Below, in pieces: positions 1 through 5,919 of a stretch of 5,919 nt of DNA; within the stretch, counting starts at the first letter, position 1, and every line of letters begins with the position of its first letter. This DNA comes from Bacteroidales bacterium. GTDB taxonomy: Bacteria; Bacteroidota; Bacteroidia; Bacteroidales; UBA12481. Under the pieces are notes generated by a model. That model did no database searches. It was given only the letters and a program-made list of their open reading frames with translations, and was not told the DNA's origin. A program made the position numbers and the translations under genes. The stretch spans positions 1 through 5,919 of the forward strand of contig JAGHDB010000283.1 in assembly GCA_021160155.1 (NCBI GenBank), given 5' to 3'.

Positions 1-545
1 AACAAAAACGAGGCGATGCCATTGAAAACCACCGTAAATGGGTTGATGCCGCCCGCCATCTGGGTTGTTTTGCCATTCGCGTAAATGCATCCGGTCCGGG
101 CAGCGCGGATGAACTGGGTCAAAATGTAGTTAAAGGATTATACCAACTGGCCGCTTATGCGCAACCCAAAGGAATCAGTGTCATTGTCGAAAATCATGGC
201 GGATTCTCATCTGACGGCCAATGGTTGTCAAAAGTGATCAAGTCGGTGAATTTGCCTAATTGCGGTACGTTGCCGGATTTCGGTAATTTCAATATACGTA
301 AGGGTGTGGCATACGACCGGTACCGGGGAGTGAAAGAGCTGATGCCTTATGCCAAGGATGTAAGCGCCAAAACTTACGATTTTGATGAATCGGGAAATGA
401 AACCACTATTGACTATGACCGGATGATGAGAATCGTCAAACGATCAGGTTACCGGGGATATATCGGTATAGAATACGAGGGAGACCACTATACCGAAGAA
501 GAGGGCATCATGCTGACTAAAAAATTGTTGGAGCGTTATCTGTAA
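1..545 (+). CDS. Sugar phosphate isomerase/epimerase-like TIM-barrel protein (3' part)
   Basis: The reading frame is open from base 3 to the TAA at 543-545, giving 180 residues. The start lies outside the window, and the TTG at 225 is only an internal codon. The fragment resembles the C-terminal half of xylose-isomerase-like TIM-barrel proteins (AP endonuclease 2 superfamily), which usually have about 280-330 residues, so roughly 100-150 are missing. Numbering from base 3, it contains a strand ending in Glu63 (IVENHGG), Asp92 (LPDFGNF) and Glu157 (IGIEYEGD). These match three of the four usual divalent-metal ligands. The fourth, normally the His of an H-x-K-D motif, falls in VSAKTYDFD (120-128) and is replaced by Ser121 or Ala122. 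I believe this replacement recurs in a Bacteroidota/Planctomycetota subgroup. The reaction is probably isomerisation or epimerisation of a sugar or keto-sugar, but the substrate is unknown. A signal peptide cannot be assessed because the N-terminus is missing. The gene converges on the next one, with 26 bp between the two stop codons and no clear terminator. Confidence 0.9.
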   Translation, partial: QKRGDAIENHRKWVDAARHLGCFAIRVNASGPGSADELGQNVVKGLYQLAAYAQPKGISVIVENHGGFSSDGQWLSKVIKSVNLPNCGTLPDFGNFNIRKGVAYDRYRGVKELMPYAKDVSAKTYDFDESGNETTIDYDRMMRIVKRSGYRGYIGIEYEGDHYTEEEGIMLTKKLLERYL

Positions 546-571
546 CCTCCTCCCCTGCGCCTTTTCTTTAA

Positions 572-1564
572 TTATTGATCGAAAGAAGCGTCAAAAGCAC
601 GGTTCGTGGAGGGGAAATCCACGCTTCTGACAAACTGACAAGCTTCTGCAGCACCATGTTCACGGTCCATTCCGCTGTCTTCCCATTCTACCGATAAAGG
701 CCCGTCATATTGAATGCGATTCAGCGCACGTATGATCTCTTCAAAATCAATATTACCCCTTCCAAGACTTCTGAAATCCCAGTACCGCCGAACATCCCCA
801 AAATCAGTGTGCCCTCCGAACACTCCTGCCTGTGTGGGAAAAGGAGACCATCCCACATCTTTCATGTGTACATGAAAAATCCGGTCGGTAAACCGGTAAA
901 TAAATCCCAGATAATCAACTCCCTGATAGCCAAAATGACTGGGGTCAAAATTAAAACCGAATGCCGGGTGGTCATCCAGCACTTTCAGTGCCCGGGCAGC
1001 AGTAACCGTATCGAATGCAATTTCCGTAGGATGAACTTCAAGGGCAAACCGGATACCCAAACTCTGGTATTCATCCAGTATGGGTTTCCATAAGCGGGCA
1101 AATTCAGCATACCCATCCTCTATCATTGAAGGCGATACCGGCGGGAAAGAGTAATTTAAATGCCAAATCGGACTGCCGGTAAAACCATTCACCACATCCA
1201 CTCCCAGGCGTTTGGCTGCTTCGGCTGTTTTGACTATCTCTTCGGCAGCCCGCTTTCTGACCCCGTCGGGATCTCCATCCCCCCAGATATAATCGGGTAG
1301 AATAGACTTGTGTCGTTCGTCAATCCGGTCGGCCACAGCCTGACCCACCAGGTGACTTGAGACTGCCCATACATTCAATCCGTATTTTGAGAGAAGCTCA
1401 CGACGCCCGTCGCAATAATCCTGATCCGCTTTATTCACTTCAAAATGGTCTCCCCAGCAGGCCAGTTCAAGACCATCATATCCAAAATTACGTGCTTTCT
1501 CACAAAGATCCTGCAAAGCAAGGTCAGCCCATTGTCCGGTAAAAAGAGTCACTGGTCGTCCCAT
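572..1564 (-). CDS. Sugar phosphate isomerase/epimerase (TIM barrel, metal-dependent)
   Basis: This complete 330-residue protein begins at the ATG read from CAT at 1562-1564. It belongs to the xylose-isomerase-like TIM-barrel superfamily and has the normal length. All four expected metal ligands can be placed: Glu176 (FALEVHPTE), Asp207 (FNFDPSHF), His233 (FHVHMKD) and Glu293 (SVEWEDSG). The N-terminal barrel strand ([13 protein letters not shown], 5-17) and the [13 protein letters not shown] segment (29-41) are also typical. Members isomerise or epimerise sugars, keto-sugars or inositol derivatives through an enediolate, usually with Mn2+ or Mg2+. No signal peptide is visible, so the enzyme is probably cytoplasmic. 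It is divergent from a transporter/dehydrogenase operon and probably works on the same substrate. E. coli YcjR, which acts beside Gfo/Idh/MocA dehydrogenases on 3-keto-glucosides, is a useful analogy, but orthology is not established. A Bacteroidota-type promoter fits just upstream, and no Shine-Dalgarno sequence precedes the start. Confidence 0.95.
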   Translation of the reverse strand: MGRPVTLFTGQWADLALQDLCEKARNFGYDGLELACWGDHFEVNKADQDYCDGRRELLSKYGLNVWAVSSHLVGQAVADRIDERHKSILPDYIWGDGDPDGVRKRAAEEIVKTAEAAKRLGVDVVNGFTGSPIWHLNYSFPPVSPSMIEDGYAEFARLWKPILDEYQSLGIRFALEVHPTEIAFDTVTAARALKVLDDHPAFGFNFDPSHFGYQGVDYLGFIYRFTDRIFHVHMKDVGWSPFPTQAGVFGGHTDFGDVRRYWDFRSLGRGNIDFEEIIRALNRIQYDGPLSVEWEDSGMDREHGAAEACQFVRSVDFPSTNRAFDASFDQ

Positions 1565-1573
1565 GATATTTTT

Positions 1574-1587
1574 ATTTTGATCAAAAT
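1574..1587. promoter_or_regulatory. Candidate operator: 14-bp perfect palindrome
   Basis: ATTTTGATCAAAAT is its own reverse complement. It covers most of the predicted -7 box and start region of the - strand isomerase gene. A dimeric regulator bound here would block that promoter, and it could also affect the divergent transporter operon. The sequence is AT-rich, so chance cannot be excluded, and no matching regulator is encoded nearby. Confidence 0.4.
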
Positions 1588-1612
1588 TAATATTTCCAAA
1601 CTGTTTTGAAAA
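1582..1612 (-). promoter_or_regulatory. Bacteroidota-type promoter of the TIM-barrel isomerase gene
   Basis: On the - strand, TAATTTTG (complement of 1582-1589) matches the Bacteroidota -7 consensus TAnnTTTG perfectly. Exactly 19 bp upstream is TTTT (complement of 1609-1612), which matches three of four bases of the -33 TTTG element. The -7 box ends 17 bp before the ATG at 1564, so the predicted leader is very short, around 10 nt. That agrees with the lack of a Shine-Dalgarno sequence. The two palindromes overlap these elements. Confidence 0.55.
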
Positions 1613-1680
1613 GTGATAATTTCTTGTAAAATTTAATCCTCCTAAAAAAACAACTTATTACTAGCTAAACCTATTACAAA

Positions 1681-2862
1681 ATGAATGAAAAAAACTACAA
1701 TGCCAAACGGTTGTTCCTGTTAAGTTGTGTTGCACTTATTACAACAGCGATGACTTTCGCCATCCGGGCCCGTTTAGAACCTGTCTGGACCGATCAGTTT
1801 GCCCTGACTTCTGAACAGACCATGTGGGCTTTCGGAACAGCTTTTTGGGGATTTACCCTGGCTCAGTTTATCGGCGGCCCTATTGTGGATCTGCTGGGGA
1901 TGAAACGGTTTGTCTGGATCGCATTCTTCCTGCATCTGGCAGGAATTATTTTAACTATTATGGCTTCGGGATTCTGGACACTTTTTATCGGAACCCTTTT
2001 CATCGGAGTGGGTAACGGCAGTATTGAAGCGGCTTGTAACCCGCTTGTCACAACTATTTTTCCGAATTATAAAACCAAAATGCTAAACCGATTTCATGTT
2101 TGGTTTCCCGGAGGTATTGTAATTGGCGGGGTATTGGCTTATCTGATTCAGGATATTCTGGATCTGGGATGGCCTTACCTGGTAGCTACCCTCCTGGTTC
2201 CCCTGGTCATTTACGGTTTTCTGATGCTGGGACAGAAATTTCCAAATACCGAGCGGATTGAAATGGGCGTATCCTATGGAGCCATGTGGAAAGCTATATT
2301 GAAACCCCTGTTTCTGATCATGCTGTTCTGTATGTTACTGACAGCTGCCATTGAGTTAACCACAAACCAAAGAATTACCACGCTTCTTGAAGGTACCGGA
2401 ACGGCGCCTATCCTGGTATTGGCTTTTATCAACGGCATTATGGCCCTGGGGCGCGCATTCGCCGGACCGATAGTTAAACGTATAAACACTACTGGTATGT
2501 TATTCAGTTCCGCTGTGCTCAGTTTGATCGGCCTGTTGCTGATGAGTTATGCAAACAGTGCTGTTTATGCATTTGTTGCTGCTGCCGTTTTTGCTGCGGG
2601 TATCTGTTTCTTCTGGCCCACAATGCTGGGTTTTGTTTCTGAAAACATCCCCGAAAGCGGGGCACTCGGACTGTCGATTTTCGGAGGAGCCGGAATGCTG
2701 TCGGTATCCATCTTTTTACCTATCTCCGGATTTCTGACGGACAAAGGATTTGACGGAGCTCAGATCCTCCGTTTCACCGCCATTCTTCCGGTGATATTAA
2801 TTATTGTTTTCTCCATAGTTTTTCTGACTATGGTAAAAAAGAGACCTGAAGCAACAACTTAA
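1681..2862 (+). CDS. MFS transporter, probable sugar or polyol uptake
   Basis: This 393-residue, very hydrophobic protein has about twelve predicted membrane helices, near residues 10-29, 44-66, 75-97, 98-118, 140-157, 164-183, 208-228, 243-262, 272-290, 293-314, 329-350 and 365-386. The length and the loop near 185-205 are typical of the Major Facilitator Superfamily. GGPIVDLLGMKR (65-76) is a motif-A-like loop between helices 2 and 3, with a weaker copy, GRAFAGPIVKR (257-267), in the second half. LNRFHVWFPGG (135-145) and FFWPTMLGFVSE (310-321) look like conserved family segments. It sits in the inner membrane and probably imports the substrate handled by the dehydrogenase 11 bp downstream and the divergent isomerase. 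The ATG at 1681 has an A-rich leader and no Shine-Dalgarno sequence, as is normal in Bacteroidota. Sugar, polyol or sugar-acid transport is inferred from the neighbours, and export is not excluded. Confidence 0.92.
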   Translation: MNEKNYNAKRLFLLSCVALITTAMTFAIRARLEPVWTDQFALTSEQTMWAFGTAFWGFTLAQFIGGPIVDLLGMKRFVWIAFFLHLAGIILTIMASGFWTLFIGTLFIGVGNGSIEAACNPLVTTIFPNYKTKMLNRFHVWFPGGIVIGGVLAYLIQDILDLGWPYLVATLLVPLVIYGFLMLGQKFPNTERIEMGVSYGAMWKAILKPLFLIMLFCMLLTAAIELTTNQRITTLLEGTGTAPILVLAFINGIMALGRAFAGPIVKRINTTGMLFSSAVLSLIGLLLMSYANSAVYAFVAAAVFAAGICFFWPTMLGFVSENIPESGALGLSIFGGAGMLSVSIFLPISGFLTDKGFDGAQILRFTAILPVILIIVFSIVFLTMVKKRPEATT

Positions 2863-2873
2863 TTCAAAATCAC

Positions 2874-4004
2874 ATGAAACAACTTCGTTGGGGAATGATC
2901 GGCGGAGGCAAAGGAGCTTTTATCGGCGGAGCTCATCGCATTGCCGCTAAAATCGCTAATTCTTATGAATTCATTGGAGGCGTACTGGATGTGGATTTTG
3001 AACGGGCTAAAGAGTTTGCCCTCGAAGAAAATCTTGATCTGCAAAGAGTTTACCCGGATATGGATTCGTTCATCCGCGGTGAAAAATCAATGCCCTCAAA
3101 TCAACGTATGGAGGTGGTATCCATTGTCACACCTAATTTTCTCCATTTTACACAGGCTAAAAAACTTCTGCAAAACGGTTTTCATGTCATTTGTGAAAAA
3201 CCGGTAACGTTCACTTCATCCGAAGCTACGGAACTGAAAGAACTGGCTGAATCAAACCAACTGGTTTTTTGTCTGACCCACACCTACACCGGCTATCCGA
3301 TGGTGAGAGAGATGAAACGCAGAATTGAATCCGGGGCTGTCGGTACTTTACAACGTGTGGATGTTCAATATCTTCAGGGATGGATCAATCCCATTATCCA
3401 TGGCGGTGAAGCCAAACTGGCTACCTGGCGGCTGGATCCCGCCGTTTCGGGGATCAGTTCCTGTATGGGTGATATCGGGGTTCATGCTTTCAATCTTCTT
3501 GAATATACCACCGGATTAAAAGTTAAGAAAGTGCTGGCGGTTTTAAATAATCTGAAACCTGAAAATCCATTGGATCTCGACGGCAATGTGCTGCTTCAAT
3601 TCGATGAAAACCTGACCGGGATCATCCGGTCATCCCAGATAGCTACCGGCGAAGAGAATAATCTCCAAATCAGTGTATACGGGACAAAAGGTGGTTTTCA
3701 CTGGGAGCAGGAACATCCCAATGAATTGAAAATGCTTCATGAAGGAGCCCCGTTTGAAGTTATTAAACCGGGATATGATTTTCTCTCCGACTTTGCAAAG
3801 GAGAGTTTTGTATTGCCTCCGGGACATCCCGAAGGGATCTATGAAGCTTTCGGAAATTTGTACAAAGGCGCCGCAAAAGCTATTCGTAAAATGTCTCTGG
3901 CGCCGGGCCAGTTTCCCGGTATTGACGACGGAATCCGTGGAATGCGTTTCATAGAATCGGTGGTTGAATCCCATCGTGAAAATAATACCTGGGTTTCCTT
4001 GTAG
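2874..4004 (+). CDS. Gfo/Idh/MocA family NAD(P)-dependent oxidoreductase
   Basis: This 376-residue protein has the normal length and two-domain layout of the family. The N-terminal Rossmann fold carries a glycine-rich dinucleotide loop, GMIGGGKGAFIGG (7-19), then VVSIVTPNFLHF (81-92) and the hallmark CEKPVT (107-112), in which Lys109 is the usual catalytic lysine. The C-terminal domain contains GDIGVHAFNLLEY (199-211); Asp200 and His204 are the expected substrate or catalytic pair. Such enzymes oxidise a sugar or polyol hydroxyl, often to a 3-keto product, or run the reverse reaction. No secretion signal is apparent, so it is probably cytoplasmic. The gene starts 11 bp after the MFS stop codon and ends just before a strong terminator, so the two form one operon. 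The nearby TIM-barrel isomerases would suit a keto-sugar pathway like the E. coli YcjR/YcjS pair, but the exact substrate cannot be read from the sequence. Confidence 0.95.
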   Translation: MKQLRWGMIGGGKGAFIGGAHRIAAKIANSYEFIGGVLDVDFERAKEFALEENLDLQRVYPDMDSFIRGEKSMPSNQRMEVVSIVTPNFLHFTQAKKLLQNGFHVICEKPVTFTSSEATELKELAESNQLVFCLTHTYTGYPMVREMKRRIESGAVGTLQRVDVQYLQGWINPIIHGGEAKLATWRLDPAVSGISSCMGDIGVHAFNLLEYTTGLKVKKVLAVLNNLKPENPLDLDGNVLLQFDENLTGIIRSSQIATGEENNLQISVYGTKGGFHWEQEHPNELKMLHEGAPFEVIKPGYDFLSDFAKESFVLPPGHPEGIYEAFGNLYKGAAKAIRKMSLAPGQFPGIDDGIRGMRFIESVVESHRENNTWVSL

Positions 4005-4021
4005 CACATCTATATTCCTGA

Positions 4022-4054
4022 AGCAGGGGCTCATACGGGCCTCTGCTTTTTTTT
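4022..4054 (+). terminator. Rho-independent terminator of the MFS-oxidoreductase operon
   Basis: The left arm (4022-4032) pairs with the right arm (4037-4047) over 11 bp, with two G-U wobbles in the RNA, and closes a 4-nt ATAC loop. The stem is GC-rich and runs into eight consecutive T bases (4047-4054). It begins 17 bp after the oxidoreductase stop codon and cleanly separates the catabolic operon from the glycosyltransferase genes. Confidence 0.93.
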
Positions 4055-4055
4055 A

Positions 4056-4063
4056 TATCTTTA
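4056..4063 (+). promoter_or_regulatory. Possible -7 element for the glycosyltransferase operon
   Basis: TATCTTTA matches the Bacteroidota -7 consensus TAnnTTTG at five of six fixed positions and ends 24 bp before the GT2 start. It lies immediately after the terminator, where a new promoter is needed. The expected -33 position (4033-4036) falls in the terminator loop and reads ATAC, with no TTTG, so this call is tentative. Confidence 0.33.
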
Positions 4064-4087
4064 CCCTGATCCAATGCATCAGCTATT

Positions 4088-5005
4088 ATGGATATCTCTC
4101 TGGTCATTCCGTTATTTAATGAAGAACAACTGGTTGAGAAATTGATCAGCCGTATCTTGGAAGCTCTGCAACCGGTCACCAAACAGTTTGAAATTATCTT
4201 TGTAGATGACGGCAGTACCGATCAGACTTTTGATCTGCTGCTCCGGGCCAGGGAGCAGGAACCCCGCATTAAGATCCTTCAACTCTCCAGAAAATTCGGG
4301 CATCAGGCTGCTTTAACAGCAGGGTTGCGTCATGCGAAAGGAAATTTTACCGGGATTCTTGACGGAGATCTTCAGGATCCTCCCGAACTGATTCCTGAAA
4401 TGTATGAACTTCTGGCATCCCGAAAATATGATGTGGTATCCGGCAGACGGATCATTACCGGGATTAAAACACCCGCAGAAAGACCTAACCGGTGGTTTCA
4501 CCGGATATTCTCAAAAATATCCGGCATTGCCGGGATGGAAAATACCGGTCATTTCTCCATGATGAACCGCCAGGCTTTAGAAGCACTGTTGCAGTTTAAA
4601 GAGGCTATCCGTTACCTGCCCGGACTGCGACAACAAATTGGTTTTCGACAAGGATTTATTGACTATCAGCGACATCCCAGAGATACCGGTCGGTCTAAAA
4701 TGAAAAAGAAAGAGTTGCTCACGCTCAGCACAGATGCTATTTTTTCTTTTTCAAAACTTCCCATTCGCATTTGCCTTTACCTGGGCTTAACCGGGATCCT
4801 GATCTTTTTTATTGCCGGAATTTATTCCCTGATCGCCAAGCTGGCCGGATTTGCCATTCCGGGTTGGTCATCTACCGTTTTAAGCATCTATTTTCTCGGG
4901 TCTATACAACTCACATTTTTAGGCGTTTTGGGTGAGTATATTTATCGAATCTATAAAGAGAGCCAACACCGGCCCATCTATTTTATCCGGGCTTTTTACG
5001 ATTAA
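4088..5005 (+). CDS. GT2 polyprenyl-phosphate glycosyltransferase (DPM1/GtrB-like)
   Basis: This 305-residue protein has an N-terminal GT-A catalytic domain and two C-terminal membrane helices, the layout of GtrB-type undecaprenyl-phosphate glucosyltransferases. SLVIPLFNEE (4-13) opens the fold and VDDGSTD (39-45) binds the nucleotide. LDGDLQDPPE (91-100) carries the DxD metal-binding motif, and GRSKMKKKELL (201-211) is the usual basic segment before the membrane. Helices lie near 226-250 and 260-286, followed by GEYIYRIYKE (282-291), typical of the C-terminal tail. The enzyme would transfer a hexose from a nucleotide sugar to a polyprenyl phosphate on the cytoplasmic face of the inner membrane. 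The lipid-linked sugar is then a donor for GT-C enzymes, and one is encoded 3 bp downstream. Which sugar is used (glucose, mannose or another) cannot be decided. No GtrA-like flippase gene is visible. The start at 4088 follows the terminator and has no Shine-Dalgarno sequence. Confidence 0.93.
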   Translation: MDISLVIPLFNEEQLVEKLISRILEALQPVTKQFEIIFVDDGSTDQTFDLLLRAREQEPRIKILQLSRKFGHQAALTAGLRHAKGNFTGILDGDLQDPPELIPEMYELLASRKYDVVSGRRIITGIKTPAERPNRWFHRIFSKISGIAGMENTGHFSMMNRQALEALLQFKEAIRYLPGLRQQIGFRQGFIDYQRHPRDTGRSKMKKKELLTLSTDAIFSFSKLPIRICLYLGLTGILIFFIAGIYSLIAKLAGFAIPGWSSTVLSIYFLGSIQLTFLGVLGEYIYRIYKESQHRPIYFIRAFYD

Positions 5006-5008
5006 CAG

Positions 5009-5919
5009 ATGACAAAAGGGTTAATTACGGGAGAACCGCGCACAAGCGGGTGGCATGTACTCTTTATTTTTCTATCCGTTGCCGTTTTCTTTCTTCTTCC
5101 GTTTATAAGCCGCAGTGCGGGTATTTCGGGAGACGAACCCGTACATATGGCTCACGCCGCAATGGTCAGCCGGTATTTTGAAACCTCGGGTGCCGACCAG
5201 GCTGCACTGGAAACTCCTGAAACTCATCTTAAATATTACGGTCAGGCAGTTGACAACCTGTGTTACCGGCTCAGCACTATTTTCAAGGGTATTGATCCAT
5301 ACCGGATCAGGCATCTTGTCAACTCCCTGATCGGGGCGGCAACGCTCGTGTTCTGCGGTTTACTGGCCATTGAACTGGCCGGTATACGTGCCGGCATTCT
5401 GGCTCTTTTATTTTTGTTCTTTTCGCCCCGGTTTATCGGACACAGTTTTAATAACCTGAAAGATATTCCTTTTGCATTCGGTTACCTGGCCGCATTATAC
5501 GCCCTGATCCGGTGGATCAAATTTTTCCCGTCCATCCGCTGGAAACCCATGGCCGGTCTGGTCGCTGCAACCGGATTCACACTGGCTGTCAGGCCGGGAG
5601 GCCTTTTTCTCTTTCCGGTTCTGTTTTTCTTCGTCGCGTTGCAGGCAGTGATTAAAAAACCCGAATCCGTCTGGTTTAACCGTCGCAATCTGATCTTCTT
5701 TACCAAACTGTTTGCCGGTATTTTTCTGATTCTGCTTATTGCCTATTTTCTGGGAATTGCCGACTGGCCCTATGCACTGCAACGTCCCCTCACCCACCCG
5801 TTTCAGGCACTGTCAGCCATGACGCATTACAAAGTCAGTATTCGCCAGCTATTTGAAGGCCAGGTTTTCTGGTCTGAAAATCTTCCCCGGTATTATCCGC
5901 TCAAATATCTTTTCATAAC
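5009..5919 (+). CDS. GT-C membrane glycosyltransferase (GT39/ArnT-like), 5' part
   Basis: The frame opens at the ATG at 5009 and stays open to the window end, giving 303 codons plus two bases. Full-length relatives usually have about 500-600 residues, so perhaps half is missing. A first membrane helix (about 16-34) is followed by an extracytoplasmic loop starting ISGDEPVHMAHA (39-50). The Asp42-Glu43 pair is the typical catalytic or metal site of GT-C enzymes. NNLKDIPFAFGYL (148-160) fits the second acidic motif of this family, and LPRYYPLKY (292-300) resembles its WYY-type motif. More helices lie near 103-123, 126-144, 153-170, 181-196, 198-215 and 234-251. It would take a sugar from a polyprenyl-phosphate carrier, probably the product of the preceding GT2 enzyme, and attach it to a lipid, glycan or protein outside the membrane. 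The acceptor is unknown. The gene follows the GT2 stop codon after a single codon and in the same frame. Confidence 0.85.
   Translation, partial: MTKGLITGEPRTSGWHVLFIFLSVAVFFLLPFISRSAGISGDEPVHMAHAAMVSRYFETSGADQAALETPETHLKYYGQAVDNLCYRLSTIFKGIDPYRIRHLVNSLIGAATLVFCGLLAIELAGIRAGILALLFLFFSPRFIGHSFNNLKDIPFAFGYLAALYALIRWIKFFPSIRWKPMAGLVAATGFTLAVRPGGLFLFPVLFFFVALQAVIKKPESVWFNRRNLIFFTKLFAGIFLILLIAYFLGIADWPYALQRPLTHPFQALSAMTHYKVSIRQLFEGQVFWSENLPRYYPLKYLFI

Larger units (their letters stand above)
1565..1680. promoter_or_regulatory. Divergent intergenic control region
   Basis: This strongly AT-rich 116-bp spacer lies between the - strand isomerase gene and the + strand transporter gene, so it must serve both. 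It contains a 14-bp perfect palindrome (1574-1587), a 19-bp imperfect palindrome (1593-1611), a good - strand promoter and a short direct repeat next to the transporter start. I could not identify a convincing + strand promoter. The best -7-like string is TAAAATTT at 1627-1634, with TTG at 1606-1608 placed 18 bp upstream, but it matches TAnnTTTG at only 4 of 6 fixed positions. No regulator gene is present in the window. Confidence 0.6.

Noticed and set aside
225..545. A separate 106-residue gene starting at the TTG at 225.
   Set aside because: The same frame is open back to base 3 and encodes conserved TIM-barrel sequence upstream, so this is the tail of a longer gene.
584..628. Inverted repeats (CGTGGA 605-610 with TCCACG 618-623, and AGAAGCG 584-590 with CGCTTCT 622-628) near the convergent gene ends.
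   Set aside because: They are within the 3' coding part of the isomerase and no T tract follows on either strand, so a terminator call is not supported. Termination for the two convergent genes remains unexplained.
710..1093. A 127-codon open frame on the + strand, antisense to the TIM-barrel isomerase gene.
   Set aside because: It lies wholly inside a well-supported gene on the other strand and shows no recognisable domain or start context.
1638..1643. A perfect AGGAGG on the - strand in the divergent spacer.
   Set aside because: No ATG, GTG or TTG follows at suitable spacing, and the isomerase start is more than 70 bp away. The phylum rarely uses such sites.
3630..4034. A 134-codon open frame on the - strand over the end of the oxidoreductase gene.
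   Set aside because: It is antisense to a well-supported gene, runs into the terminator stem and has no recognisable features.
4066..4082. A small inverted repeat (CTGAT, 7-nt loop, ATCAG) in the leader of the GT2 gene.
   Set aside because: Five-bp arms are too short and AT-rich to separate from chance, and no regulatory family is suggested.

Overview
The window looks like ordinary chromosomal DNA from a member of the Bacteroidota. The evidence is indirect. No start codon has a purine-rich Shine-Dalgarno sequence at normal spacing; the starts have A-rich leaders instead. A Bacteroidota-type promoter (-33 TTTG-like, -7 TAnnTTTG) fits upstream of one gene. The protein families (secreted-type TIM-barrel isomerases, Gfo/Idh/MocA oxidoreductases, polyprenyl-phosphate glycosyltransferases paired with GT-C membrane enzymes) are common in that phylum. 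A close relative such as Balneolota or Rhodothermota is not excluded. No mobile element, CRISPR array, tRNA or rRNA is visible.

Region 1 (1-4054) is a carbohydrate or polyol catabolism block. It begins with the 3' end of a TIM-barrel sugar isomerase/epimerase gene on the + strand (1-545). A second, complete TIM-barrel isomerase/epimerase gene converges on it from the - strand (572-1564). An AT-rich 116-bp intergenic region holds a promoter and two palindromes and separates this gene from a divergent two-gene operon. That operon encodes a 12-helix MFS transporter (1681-2862) and a Gfo/Idh/MocA NAD(P)-dependent oxidoreductase (2874-4004). It ends at a clear rho-independent terminator (4022-4054). 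The likely logic is uptake by the MFS protein, oxidation by the dehydrogenase to a keto-sugar, and isomerisation or epimerisation by the TIM-barrel proteins. The substrate cannot be read from the sequence.

Region 2 (4056-5919) is unrelated cell-envelope glycosylation. A GT2 polyprenyl-phosphate glycosyltransferase (4088-5005) is followed after 3 nt by a GT-C (GT39/ArnT-like) membrane glycosyltransferase that runs off the window (5009-5919). The first enzyme would load a sugar onto a polyprenyl phosphate, and the second would transfer it to an acceptor outside the cytoplasmic membrane.

I found no obviously new biological system. The points most worth a second look are the structured divergent control region, the missing histidine ligand in the first TIM-barrel protein, and the in-frame, one-codon-apart arrangement of the two glycosyltransferase genes.
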